DNA of 64,000 bases from Stratiolaelaps scimitus (taxonomy: Eukaryota; Arthropoda; Arachnida; Mesostigmata; Laelapidae), in contig JABWDB010000034.1 of NCBI GenBank assembly GCA_019614645.1, positions 496,001 through 560,000 of the forward strand, read 5' to 3'. Positions 51,740 through 63,707 of this stretch are shown one piece after another. Position 1 is the stretch's first letter. Each line of letters starts with the position of its first letter. Position numbers and translations under genes: made by a program. The notes beneath the pieces were generated by a model. The model was not told the DNA's origin. It searched no databases and worked only from the letters and a program-made list of their open reading frames with translations.

Positions 51740-53160
51740 AGAAAGAACCTCGGCACCGTTCTCCACCCCGACGCGTTCGCTCTTCTTCACGGCCTTCACG
51801 GCCCTCACGGCGCGCAAGCTTCAATGCACTTCACCCGCGCCGTCACCGCGATACGATTTCACCGATAACTGACACACACACACATAGACGAGTGGCACGA
51901 CCTCGCCGGACAACAGCAGCAGCAGCACACATGCGGCAACCGCTCTTGGCTGGGCGGGCCGACAGCTCATCAACGGCGCTCGTCCAACACCTAATCTCTT
52001 TTTGCTTGCAAACGCTTCACATGCACACCGTGCTAGCCGCGCCTCGCGCGCTAAACCGTCCATCGATCGCCGACGAAGGCGCACGCGACGAACCCTCCAG
52101 TTGTTCCGCACACAGCGTCAATGCGTGTTGCTGGCTGTTTTCGCGTTTAGCGCACGCTCCCAACGCACCCAGCGCACAGGGGCGCACTCTGGCACTCTCT
52201 CAGGCAGCGATTGCAGCGAACGCGGCCACACGTTGCAACACGCTCCGTTCGACCGGTTCCCCTAACACCAATTCGTCGGCATCCGGCGCGCCGTCCGACG
52301 TGGGGGGTCCCTTGCCTCCGATGTGCGTTTCGTCGCGACAGACAAACTGACGTCGCTTTGCCACCCGCGCGCCTTCACTCTGGGGCGGTCACTGTTTACA
52401 CCCGCTGCTGAACCAGCACAGACAGACACCACCACCATCACACGACGACGACCATCGGCACCGGACCAACACTACGAGACTAACACAGCCAGCTAGCCGC
52501 CGCCGCCGCCGCCGTTACCACCAGCAGCGCCGTTGGAGTGCCACACAGCATACAGAAGGAGCCTATATACGATACGCAGCCACCGCTCTCCGAGTGCTCG
52601 TCGTTCACATCGGCATGGGCGCCATTTTGGCTGCCGCCGTACCCGCCGCCGCCGGTGCCGCCGCAGCCGCTGCTGGCGCTGCCAATGCTCGTCGTGCTGT
52701 GTCTGTAACGGGAGCGGGTCCTCTGGCTGTGCTCGAAGCTGCCTGGCGCTGGCGTTAGCGGCCGCGCAGTTCTCTGCTTTCGACAGCAGAGGAGCCGCCA
52801 CCTCGTAGCGCATAGCAAACCCCCCGAGCTCCCCCGCTCTCTCTCGCTCTCTCGCTGTCCTATCTCGCAGCGGCAAGCGCCACTCTCTCTCTCTCTCTAG
52901 CTAGTCCCTGCATTCAGCGTCGCGTAGGGTTTCTAGTTCAGCACGGAGCGGCTCGGAGCGTTGCGCGCTGACGCGGCTCTCTCTCTCTCTCCCTCTCTCT
53001 GTCTCTCTCGTTCTTTCACACTCGGAGTACCCTCGGAACATCTACCCTCGCCCAGTCACCGAGCGCCGGAGTGAGAGAGAGCACGATAAAGAGGACCCCC
53101 CTCCCCCCCGCCCGGCAGTAGCGCGTGCCGTGGGGTTTTGGGGCTGAGGTTGAAGTTAGA
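51600..53160. promoter_or_regulatory. GC/CpG-rich island, possible promoter region of the CUB/LDLa gene
   Basis: GC-rich with frequent CpG, CCG/GCC runs (52,497-52,515; 52,635-52,680) and CT runs, sharply different from the AT-rich introns downstream. It lies 1.7-3.3 kb upstream of the first coding exon on minus. A minus donor-like site (GAA|GTAAGC, 50,208-50,213) between them could end a 5' UTR exon. Promoter role is inference from position and composition. Confidence 0.3.
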
Positions 53161-55604
53161 TGCTCGAGGGTTGGTTAGTAGCGCCGAAGGGAGCGTCCTG
53201 GCAGCAAGCTCTGTTCGTGTGTTGATGATAGAGGAAATATGGTAGAGGCAGGACGACCCATTGCTTGCTGCTGGTGGTGGTGTTGTTGTTGCTGCTGCTG
53301 CTGATGTGGGGGATGCTATGGACCGCGGCGCCTGTGGCGTACAACAGCCGACACAGGAAGTCCGAGTTGGCCTTGTTCAGGATGCAAATGGTTTCCTTGG
53401 TAGTCGGTTGAATTCGTTCCCTCACCGAGGGCGCTGTGTTCCTCTGCTCGGCAGATGGGCAGACAGCCGGCCGGGCTGGCCGGCATAGCCACTAGCATCG
53501 TACCACGAGCTTGGGCACCTTGTGCTGCTGCTGCCGCTGCCTAGTTTACTCTCCGTCGAGATTGAGCTCTGGAGGAGGAGGCGGCGGCGGTGGCGGTGGT
53601 GGTGGTGGTGGTACAAGGAGACGGCTCTGCTCCTGGCCGGCGCTGTACCTACACTGAGCCGCTCTCCCCCTCTTAAGTTGTCGGCTTCAGCCGATGGGAC
53701 CATTACCTGAAGCCTCTTGCTCGGGTAGCCTCCACTGGCACACTTTGGTACAGGCGTCCACGAGTAGACAGCACACACACACACACATACAGTCATACAG
53801 ACATCTCCCTTCCATCATTTCTACCTGCGTACCTCCCCTCCCAACCACAAACAGACCATGAGTAGCCCATCATGTACCCAGCCAAAACTGCTATACGAAC
53901 CGGACACGAGACAACTACTAGACGCTTACAGGCGGGGGCTCAAGCCACAGCTCAGACAACGACCATACGTCCACCCAGCGACGATCATCGCTGACTCTAC
54001 TCCAGTCAGCACATATACATGTCGTCGATACGTGCGATATGTCTCCCTGCAACAACACGCCTGCTATGGTGTCGTCTCCTGTGGTTGCCTTGGCCAGAAA
54101 GACTCAATCTGGTTGTCTGGCCTACGCCAGAATACTTCCCGAACAAGACGCTGTCCTTGACTAGATCCTCTTGCCACACACCGTGAGCTATAGCAGAACG
54201 CTGCCGTCGTCGGGTCGTCCTGATAACTTTCGCGGTTTCGACACCCCAGCTTCGTCCCCGAATCAAAAAGCGGCTGGCGCCCATCTCGAAAGAAGCGATC
54301 TCAGGGGTCCTCTCGCTCCGGCGTTCTCTCACTACCCGCCAACGAAGCAACCTTCACCCGCACCTCGCTGGGACGCACGGCCGATGCCTGCGCGAGGGTT
54401 TATGAGTGATGGTCACGCTTGTTGATACTGCGCTTGCTGGCGGTGCATTACGATATAGTCGGCTACGTGCACACGTTCCGTTGGTGGAAGCACCCGACGC
54501 CGGAGGACGTCGTGACTGAGAACGAGTCTGACCACCTCCGCCGGGGGGGTTAGACGCTGTTGGAACAGCGTGTTTGCTGGCTGAAATAGCTTGAGTCGAC
54601 GAACGCGCCGACGGCTATATGGAAAACTCTGCAAAGGAATAGTTCCCCCGCCCCCCCCCACCCACCACCAGCTCGTGGGATAAGATAGGGAATAATCATT
54701 TTATGAAATTCTAACGGGTTTTTCAGTGAGGTTCCCATAGAAAGAAGCGTAGAGAGTTCATCAGGCTAATACTGAGTGACGAGAAAATATATATCTATAT
54801 ATAAATGCATATATATATATATATATTTTTTTTGTTCAATTGTCTGTTTGAAATATGTAGATAAACAATGATAAAAAGCGCGCTTTGGCTTGGTCCTCGT
54901 GTCCAATTCTTTCAAAGGGGCTCGTCTCGATTTGTGAGTTCATTTAAAACTGAAAGCGCAATATCTACTACTTTCAACTCTTGTTTTTTTTAGATTATGT
55001 GCATAATTTATTCTACAATTTCGTGGGTTAGCGGGTTTCAAAAACAAGTTGAAAAAACATCAATTTGAAGAGAGTCTGTTTTAAATAAAGTTTGCATGTA
55101 AGTCCTGAGCGAAGTTCACCACCGAGCTGTACAGAAAAGAGGGTTAAACATCTCCAAGACCGGCGAGGCACAACGAGTCCGCCGATTGGCGATATTCAAC
55201 TATAACAGCTAGCGTCTTTTTTCCCTTAGCGTTAAATGCTGATCGCAGACAAGCTGTAAGCCTCTAATAGGCAGACAGTCGAACATTAGCTGATTGGGTA
55301 TATATCATTGTCTATATTGAAATGTGTTTATTCAAACCGGAACACTTGTGTAAAAACTGGGCTAACGTGCAGAGAGAGAGGGAGAGAGAGAGACACCGAA
55401 CACATTAAGAGAGAGACACCGAACGAATTAAGACTTCCTACGTTCCATTTCTACGCCGGGGTCAAATCATAGGCGCACAAAATGTTTAAGATGTGAAAGA
55501 CGGGTCAGTACGTCATGCAGAGATTCATATACGAAACCAACAGCTTTTCTTTTTTATGGGCTGACTTTCACTCTACATTATAATTCCACAGTAATGCTTT
55601 TAGG

Positions 55605-55714
55605 ATTGCTTCGTAAGACGGACCCAATGGTGGGGCTCGAACCCCACCTACGTGTCTCTCCCCCGATTGCAGGGCGCACACGAATGCACCACCAGGCCAC
55701 CCCCGGGGGCTCTA
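55605..55714 (-). mobile_element. tRNA-derived SINE, family 1, copy D (truncated)
   Basis: Shares GCTTCGTAAGACGGA, GGTGGGGCTCGAACC, CTACGTGTCTCTC and GGGCGCACACGAATGCACCA with the 28.55 and 46.8 kb copies. The tRNA-unrelated body is mostly lost. The B box reads GGTTCGAGCCC on minus. Confidence 0.7.
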
Positions 55715-56119
55715 CACGGGAAACCAACAGCTAGCACAAATCAAACGAACGACAAATACTCAAACATTCCCAGCTGTTCTCTGCCTCTTTCCTTCGACCT
55801 TCAGAGCGAGCTCGGCATGCGAAACAAAAGGAACTGTACAGCGAGCGCATGGCGGAAAGAGCTAACGTCTACGTCATTCAAGGACCATCTGACCCGCGAC
55901 GGCCAACGAAACGCAGATGACCTCGACCATGAACGTATGTGGAGGGGGAACGCATACGCTGGAAAAAGGTTGATCTCTTTTTGCATAGCGGGGTTCTGCG
56001 ACATCCCATAGAAAAATAGGAACGAAGCCGGTCACAGGGTGACGACACGGCCCTGACACACGGACGTACGAGGCACAGGCATCGTGCCTGTCCGCGGGCA
56101 CGGTGTCCTTTGGGCCTGA

Positions 56120-56386
56120 CTGCCTGATTGGGTTGACCATTACGTGGCAATAGGTGAAGAAGTAGAAGAAAAAGAAAAACGAAGTGCCTTGAGATTAGAA
56201 TTGAAGTTGCGAAAAGTTCGATCGATTCAACCGACGAATGAACGAACGCTTTCATATCAAGCGCTTGCAACGCACGTCGATGAGCGAAACTTTCGGCTGC
56301 TATCGCCAGCGGAGGTAGCGCCTAACGAATATGATCGTGATGAGGGATGCATTGACGCAAATGAATTGATCACCGCGTTGCCGTGA
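56120..56386 (+). CDS. Candidate ORF ending in an EF-hand-like motif
   Basis: Frame open from 56,120 to TGA at 56,384-56,386, acidic and non-repetitive: LPDWVDHYVAIGEEVEEKEK, then LSYQALATHVDERNFRLLSP and EYDRDEGCIDANELITALP. The end resembles an EF-hand loop (D-x-D-x-x-G-x-I-D-x-x-E-L) with one loop residue missing. No ATG at the start; an acceptor CAATAG before 56,151 is possible. Could be the last exon of an EF-hand protein, a relic, or chance. Confidence 0.25.
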   Translation: MPDWVDHYVAIGEEVEEKEKRSALRLELKLRKVRSIQPTNERTLSYQALATHVDERNFRLLSPAEVAPNEYDRDEGCIDANELITALP

Positions 56387-56482
56387 ATCGTCCGTCAGCG
56401 GATTGCGTTCACAAAGTCAGCTCCCAGATACCGGTCCAGGCCATCGAGTCGTGTACGCTATCAGTAGTCCTTGCCCACCTAG

Positions 56483-56522
<40 letters not shown>

Positions 56523-57075
56523 ACACACCCGACACGGAAAAGCAGTCATCTGTACGCGAGAATAGTCCGATAGAAAGAAGGACGTCAGGACTAGAGCCAA
56601 GGGAAAGTGTTTTCATAATGCGGACGCTGGCACTGCTGCTGACGGTGAGCACCGCACAATGGCCAGTGCTATCCGAGAGACGAGTTTTTCCCTTCGCGGG
56701 AATTCACTCAGAGATGAAGGCCGTCGTTCTTAGGCGGCGCTGCAGCTATTGTGAAGAAATAAATAAGTAAGGCCCGTTGGCCCGCCAGTTGGTGACGTGG
56801 ACAGGACTGCTGGAGAACGAATGGAGCCGGCGTACCTGCCTTGCAGCAGGGACGTTCGCCGGCCTGGGCGAAGCACGATAGTTGAACGTCTCGTTGAACC
56901 GGACAGATAGGTATCTAGTGGCTAATAGTTAATTGCAAGGGTTTTCCGTTGGTGTGAAATGCACGTTACAATTGAAAGGATCGTGTGCAAGTTGACGAAA
57001 GGCTCGGATTGCGGGTCGTAACGTAACCGTGCGATGCATCACTGCAATATACCGAAGCGATATAAGATAAGCGCC

Positions 57076-57106
57076 GTACCCGTGAAATAATGCATTTCAC
57101 GGGTAC
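57076..57106. repeat. Perfect 13-bp inverted repeat
   Basis: Arms GTACCCGTGAAAT (57076-57088) and ATTTCACGGGTAC (57094-57106), loop AATGC. It lies in intergenic DNA with no neighbouring gene recognised. Could form a short hairpin; no U-run follows. Confidence 0.85.
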
Positions 57107-59016
57107 AATTAGCGGGCACAATTATCATCCATACTGTTATAATTAAAGCAGGTTTCATGTAGCTCAACATACTGTCCGAATACTTTGTTACGGTAGTTGC
57201 TTGCGTAAGTGGACTCCTCGAATCATCCCTGCTACCAGCTCGTTTGTATTATGCATATAAATGACGTACGTAAGGTATATGGAACTCGTCACTCACAATT
57301 AGACGAATCACTAGAAGGTGAAGACGGTAGTGGTGTTTACTCTCAGTATCTTATTGCGGTTAATTACTGCATCCCGTCGATCTACCGGGCTATTGCCTCG
57401 ACTGACAGACAACCCGAATTGCCTAAACGCGAAAATAATGTATCAACACCTACGATCTAATCAACAGGGCACTCAAATGTCAAAACGTCATCCAGTATAA
57501 AGGCGACACGGCCTCAAATAACAAAAAGGATTCCAGTAAACAGCACATTATGAGGCAAGAAGAAAAATAACGCCACAAGCGACTACACAAGCAGAGTCCA
57601 CCTGGACATCAGCCAACGAGATACCCCTCCGCGTTTGCTCACGTCTCGGGGCTACCGGCGATACCACTATTTTCCCAGTAACTCTACCTCTGCCGGTCCC
57701 TAAACGTAACGTTGGTGGTGCCGCTGGAGACGTTTGCACCCTGCTGGATTCTTCGACTGCTGACTGTGGACGATAAGTCAATAATTTCCGTGCCGGAGCT
57801 TAGCACCTGTGCAAGCAAGAATAATTATAATTATCCATCCATAGACTAGTATGAATATTATTACTATTATTTTTATGATTATTGTGCCAGGAGATTTCTT
57901 CGTGGTAAAAATGCTATCCATTTTTTCTCAGTTGGTCTCACTAATGGAAGCCTTGCACTTAGCAATAGTTGAAACTGTAAAAAAAGGGGGGACTAAAAAA
58001 ACGCGATTTAGCCCAAAACCAAGCATCCGCGTACGGGGCGGAGCGAACGAGGATAATTGTAATTATAGGGATATTAAGTTTGTGCACGACACGAAGGGGC
58101 ACTGCAACTAGATAGAGAAGCTTATAAAACCGCTACATATAGAGGGACGATACTGCGATGCTTCTTGTCACACGGACGAGTGTGTTGTGTCAATTCGATT
58201 TTATTCTCTCTTACTCTCTCTCTGAAATTCGTGATACCACCCGGCATATTCATGCAGTCGACAACTCAGTGACCGAGTGGCGCAATATCGATAAAGGTAT
58301 CGCACAGTCCATTTTATCACACGATGTTTGTTGATTGCCACGCTTTATGGGGCGTCGCGATTATTACATAAAATTTAAATACAACGTAACATAAATAATT
58401 CATGGTATTATTATTAATCCGCTAATTCTGACTTTGTGTCCTTCCCTCGCCGTCAGGAGGCATCGATAAGCATTTTTTTCACTAATACGCAAGATTTCGA
58501 ATAGCTCTAGAGCGGTAAAACGATATTACAATAAATATTACAAAGAAGTTTACAGAAACTATTTTCTAGAGTGCCCTCCAACGTCAAATCATCCCACCCA
58601 CATTATCGTATTATAATTGGGACCCTATTTAGCGTAAATCTCTAAAACCTAGTGTATAGTTGTTACAGACTTAATTAATTAACTGTTAATCCGATTGTTA
58701 CAGACTCAAATTAGGGATTACAGGATACCTCATTTCCAGCAAGTCTAATACCTACACACCGCGTCAAAAAGATAGCCCACCCCCATGTTTCTGATTTTTT
58801 ATTCTCGACCGTAAGTAGCACTGCAGTTCCGCTTTCAGTCATTCAAATATATCACATTTCAAGAACATCCAACGAATATTTGGCTTTCTAACCCAGATGT
58901 AGACATTTGATCTCGGAAATTGTCGTTTTGAGGGTGCGTCAAAATGATAGCCCATTTAGTGTTTGTCGAACGAAACTGAGTTCTAACATCGTTCCCTTGC
59001 AATTTTTTCTATAAAT

Positions 59017-59210
59017 TTAGTATTTTGTTGGGCCGCCGCCGTTCTCCAGCACAAAACGAATCGACTGGGCATAGATTCATAACATTTGCGTGTGAGATCT
59101 CGATCAAGAACATGCCATTCGGCTAGCAAATGGCACACGTTGCCACTCCTCTGTAAACGAAATTTGCTCACGAGCGAAGCGCAATCTTGGGTTTGTGTTT
59201 CAATAATCAA
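59017..59210 (-). pseudogene. Tc1/mariner transposase C-terminal fragment, frameshifted
   Basis: The frame ending near 59100 shows WHVLDRDLTRKCYESMPSRF, the usual 'W..LDR.. ....SMP.R' end region of Tc1 transposases. The last part continues in another frame as IRFVLENGGGPTKY and stop (59017-59019), the classical GGPTKY-type C terminus. A frameshift therefore separates the two. Between this and the HTH fragment the DDE core (about 150 residues) is missing. Confidence 0.72.
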
Positions 59211-59248
59211 GGATGTTTTCGTTTGAGTTCTCTACAAAGAAGATGTTC

Positions 59249-59506
59249 TTATACCTGAAGGTATCTTTGCACGTTTTGGACGTTCGGCTCGACTGCAGCC
59301 TCGAATACAATTTCGCGACAAGTGAAAAATCGGTTAGAGGCTCTTCGGAGGAGGAAGCGTTGTTCTCGCGTTCTTATTACCTCGGGTCGTCTTTGTGCAT
59401 TCTTGGTCCCGTACTGGTCAGGATCATTAAGAAAATTTGAAGTTACCTCCCTGTTTCTTTGTAAAATTCGGGGCATTTTCGTTAACATCAATATCAATTT
59501 TTTCAC
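59249..59506 (-). pseudogene. Tc1/mariner transposase N-terminal (HTH) fragment
   Basis: Contains FLNDPDQYGTKNAQRRPEVI and REQRFLLRRASNRFFTCREI followed by NVQNVQRYLQ. This is the linker (GRP-box-like) and second helix-turn-helix of Tc1-family transposases, which bind the terminal repeats. The Gly of the GRP box appears changed (QRRP). The frame stops at 59249, before the catalytic domain would begin. Decayed relic, not expected to be functional. Confidence 0.75.
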
Positions 59507-60892
59507 ACGATTACCTCAATACGCTATGTTAATTAGGCTAATTAGTCAGTGCAATAATGCGACCGTTTTTCTTATTGCTGTTTTTGTCGGTTGCCGCTGC
59601 ACGTATCAAGACACCCGGCATTCTCCTCTATTCCCTCTTGCTCGAATGTAAAGAAAAACGTCCTTTCATCATTAACGTTGTCGTCTCGCCGCTAACGATC
59701 ATATGTGATTATTGTTATTAACACGGTGATGTTTAGTTCGCCGATAGACGTTCACCCTCCAAGGGCAACAGAGGCATTTGACGTCAAGCGACAATAGAGC
59801 GTTACGTGTCATGCCACTGTCTAGCGGGAAGCCGGCTGGCTAATAGCCATTAACTGTTTGGGAAGCGTCTACAGACGGCTACACGATTGGATGATCAGTC
59901 GCTGTACGACTGTAGAACTGCCCGGGTATGAGGTCATCTCGGATCTATCTGGATCATTCGCCTGAGTCACTGTTTCAATGCGTGTCGACGTCTAGCTGTT
60001 ATCGCTCACACTGATGTTGTCACAGTCTCGTAGATGTGGACTGTTGAGGCGCATCTTGCCGAAACGCATCTCGGACACAGCTGACGAACATGTTGGCTGA
60101 TTCCGGACACGAAAGCGCAATATTGGCTAGCAATGATATATTGGAAACCTCAATAACGCTAGAGGAAAAACGTAATATAAATACACGTTTATTGTTGGCC
60201 AAGAGGGGCGATATAATAATCATGTATAAGAGACACAATCATCTATCAGGACAACGTGCGTTGATAGTTAAATAAACTTAAAGATTTAACGTTTAAATAA
60301 CAATATTACTTAGGTGTACGTTGGCCACTAATCGTAACGGTAGTTTTATTTAGTAATACAGTGAGTGTGCCACTCTCAAACAACAGGTTTTTGTCACTAG
60401 TGACAAGCTTATCTACTAATACTGAAATTGGCCGCGGTGAGAAACCCTATCAAACGCATTAGAAAAATGAATGTATGCACTCTCAACGTACGTAAGTTCG
60501 TAAGTGCATCCCCTGGGGCACATACAAATCAAAACTATAACCTATAAGGTTAATTGTAATGTGTGCACACATCGCCCGGTCCGGCATCATACCGACTAGC
60601 TCTGTGGAAGTAAATTTGTCCTTGGTGTCCTGAGCTGTGCCGTTATCACCACACAGAGCCTTAACTGAGGCGCAGCTGAAGATGCGATAGCAAGCTCTCT
60701 GCAAGGATGATGCATACAATAGGCCCGTGAGCCAAAGGCCTGTAACTGTTACTATCAGATTGGGATTTCCTCCCCGGCGTGATGAGAAAGTGGCAAATGC
60801 ATTGGGGAAAAACATCGTGCTTATGACGGCTACAAATTTCCATGGAGAGAGGGCTTCAGTCAGTGCGGAGGCGAGCTTTTTCTAAACGATCC

Positions 60893-60945
60893 CTACCGTT
60901 GCACATTTGCATTTAAAGGGGTTCGTCTTACGAAGCAATGCGATG
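60893..60945 (+). mobile_element. tRNA-derived SINE, family 1, fragment F
   Basis: CCGTTGCACATTTGCATTTA followed by AAGGGGTTCGTCTTACGAAGC is the reverse complement of the CTTCGTAAGACGGAC..CCCCTT..AAATGCAAATGTGCAACGG block of the family. Only this body segment remains; the tRNA-like half is missing. Confidence 0.6.
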
Positions 60946-61387
60946 GCAGTTGTACCGTGGACGTTAACCGTTTAAGGATGGTGGAGTCAGCCTGGAAAAT
61001 TTCGTTTGGATGAATGCCATCAGAGGTGCGTCTGCAAAGATGTCCTAATTTTATTAGTAATACTCTCAGCCATGATATTAAAAGGCGGAGAGTCATACAC
61101 GGCATTCTTTTTGTCACTATGATCACTAGAGAAAGCAGAAAGACGACAACTAGAAAGGAAATCTTTGAGAAGCTGAAATTTTTCGCCGTTATCAACCACA
61201 AGCTAATTCATCGATTCGAACCTCACCAATCTCCCCAATAACCCGAATTTGTTTACGAACTCATCTTTTTTTTTTAAAGAGGGATATTAAAACACCTTGA
61301 CCGTTGGCGATGCTCGACAGCACTACACGTAGCCCAGCCACGAGCATCACACATGCTCCTTACCCTACGATCATGAAGTGGTTAGCT

Positions 61388-61389
61388 GC

Positions 61390-61431
<42 letters not shown>
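61388..61431. repeat. (TC)n(TA)n compound microsatellite
   Basis: CTCTCTCTCTCTCTC running straight into TATATATA. Confidence 0.9.
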
Positions 61432-61435
<4 letters not shown>

Positions 61436-62344
61436 CTCCCCCCAGACTTCCTTTCTGTGACCTCTGTCCGCTTCCCGTTCGTAAACAACTACTGCGCTTA
61501 ATAGGATATCTGTAGAAAGCCCCGTGTATCTAAACACGTAGTATTTATGACGCATACAGGGGGTGTACGGTGCCATTTCTTTCTGCACAGTGATAGCTGT
61601 GCTGCAGAGCACATTAGTTTCCACTAATAATTTTGCCAAATATCGTTGCCAAGATACTCCCTTGATTCTAATACTGCCTTCCCTACTCACCACGCCATGC
61701 CTGCAGGAAATTTATTACCTGAAAAGTTATTTTGTGCTTTTAAATGGGCGAGAAGACTCGTCCAGAACTGCTAGTCTCTTCGACGATTTTCGTCGACGGT
61801 CTGTTTATCGATGGAAGGATCATGATCACCATTAACTGAGTTAGTGTACCAATGAGCTCTTAAAATTGCTGGTATATTGGATTCGCCGTATTCAGCGGTA
61901 CGAAACTGGAATGGAGATGGCGCAACTATTACATATCATTGACACTACATAGTAAACTAAAATAGGAGCGGCAGGATACTAGTAACCAGTGAGCCTCAAT
62001 GGCCTCATAGCCCACTCTACAGACGTTATAACCTGATATATTTTCCTCGATGAAAATGACTGATGCTTCCAGTATCACTTGTTCCCACGGACCCAAAGGA
62101 GTTGGTCAACAGGGAAGGCACTCTCACAAGGTGGAATCACAAATGTCAGCAGATCCGGCGACAAACGAATCCGGTTTCTGGACTAAACCCATCGTCCCTG
62201 TCGAACGGAAGTGGTACGAAGAAGGACATCGATCCCTAATATTGACCCCGTTTCTCACAGGTCGTGGGACTTCTATGAAATACTCACACCAAATTCAAAA
62301 TATAGAATGACTCCCATGTGCACCCTCTGCTACGCTGAAAAACC

Positions 62345-62442
62345 TAGCAGGTTCGAGCCCCGCCGCGTGACATATAAGAGAGCTTAAGCATTGTAAAATT
62401 GCAGCTCCTTTAATAAACCAATAAAACCTTTACCTTTACCTG
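62345..62442 (+). mobile_element. tRNA-derived SINE, family 2, copy B
   Basis: AGCAGGTTCGAGCCCCG (B box), GTGACATATAAGAGAGCTTA, AGCATTGTAAAATTGCAGCT, then CCTTTAATAAACCAATAAAA and an ACCTTTACCTTTACC tail. Shares the B box, GTGACAT, CTTAAG-like and TTTAATAAA blocks with 14,735 and the tail with 44,097. Confidence 0.55.
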
Positions 62443-63707
62443 ACAACGTGCGGCACACCTTCGACTGATGCCACCTACACAGCATTACCAAGCCAGCCGT
62501 ACCGGCCCAGGCCTCAGCGTACGCGTCAACAACAATTACCTTGGAGAACGTCTGAAGTTTTCAACGACGAAAGCACGAGGGGGATGTTAGAGACAGATGT
62601 CAGAACTCTATATTTAATACTTCAAACCTGCTAGCATTCAAGCTGAACGCTTATGTCGCATGAGTATAATGGGGCTCGAAACATAGCCACTTTTGATTGT
62701 ATTTCGGCACTAAACCGATAAAGCTAAGAGAAATTGATTTAAGTATAGAAATACTTGAAAGGAACAAACAAAACAGATCCTCTAATATCGACTACTCGGC
62801 TATTTCTGATAAGGCGTGAACTCTGCTGGTTCTAGCGCCTGTGAAAAACGTGTAAAGGCTTTACCAAGGTACTTTCTATTGAAGACTAGTAATGATGCTT
62901 TAAAGTAGTTTACAATTGATAGAAAAGTAAAATACAGCATCACTTTTTTAGTTTATGCCTATCCTTTAATTAGCTGAGGAATTTCTCCCTCATTTATTAT
63001 AAATTTACTCTGATAATCCAACCTTAGCCCGCCTGGAACAAGCAAATGGATGAGAACAGAAATTTCGAGATTCTTGAGTGTCAAATAGTTCATGTCTAAG
63101 GTAAATTCGGAACCCCTTTAGCGTTGGAAGAAATTTATAGTACTTTGAAATGCCCAAACAGGTCAAATAGGTCAAATAACTAAATCGTCAAAGGTCAAGC
63201 CATCACTGTGTCTAGCTGACAGCAAATTTCGTTGCGTTTTTCTGCTGAATCTGCTTGAATGAGATGCGTAAACATCACAATAATGGAGAGGACAGTTTTA
63301 AGGACATGTCCACAGGTTCCCCCTCATATCATATCATTGACCCTAGCTCGTATAAAACAATATGTATCACGGTCTTGCTTGTACGGCCAGTCGTTGATTC
63401 AAAACCAAGACTTCGTGTGCGCAAAGTAACTTGGAACATTCCCTGCTAGCATGAAACACTTGACCGTTTCATCAAGAACGCGTTCACAAATGATCATCCA
63501 GTTCTATAATTCCAGAAACAATAAGTCAATTTATTGTAATGAATATATATATGTATATATATATATATATAGATGTCTATCATATCCATCATTGAATCAC
63601 GCATGCTAATTCTGTATACAGCCACCCAGCCTGGCCTATCCGCCTCATGGGTCAGTGGTTCACATCGTCTCTTAATTTCCAACGCATCGCCCCCTTCGCG
63701 CCCTGTT

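Larger units (their letters stand above)
53170..58750. other. Intergenic stretch
   Basis: Contains GC-rich sequence to 54.6 kb with GGT/CGG runs (53,570-53,612), then AT-rich DNA with TA arrays (54,785-54,826; 56,484-56,519), a SINE (55,605) and a hairpin (57,076). A weak plus-strand candidate frame is listed at 56,120. No recognised gene. Confidence 0.5.
58761..59506 (-). mobile_element. Tc1/mariner DNA transposon relic, internally deleted
   Basis: Minus-strand remnants of a Tc1/mariner transposase, N-terminal part 59506-59249 and C-terminal part about 59210-59017. Downstream of the transposase stop lie two nearly identical 19-bp direct repeats (GCGTCAAAAWGATAGCCCA; 58761-58779 and 58936-58954, one mismatch) about 175 bp apart, like the double transposase-binding sites of IR/DR-type terminal repeats. 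No matching inverted end was found on the upstream side, so the copy appears 5'-truncated. The catalytic DDE/DDD core is absent. Confidence 0.78.
59510..63700. other. Intergenic stretch downstream of DDX18/Has1
   Basis: AT-rich DNA with a SINE fragment (60,893), a second SINE (62,345), TC/TA repeats (61,388; 63,543) and no recognised gene. The part next to 63,708 should include the DDX18 3' UTR. Confidence 0.5.

Noticed and set aside
51601..52350. 249-codon plus ORF
   Set aside because: Arg/Ser/Thr/Ala-rich frame in a CpG-rich region with long frames on the other strand; no recognisable domain; overlaps the preceding ORF in another frame.
57548..57781. 78-codon minus ORF
   Set aside because: Protein-like composition, but no ATG, an ambiguous acceptor and no partner exon or recognised family.
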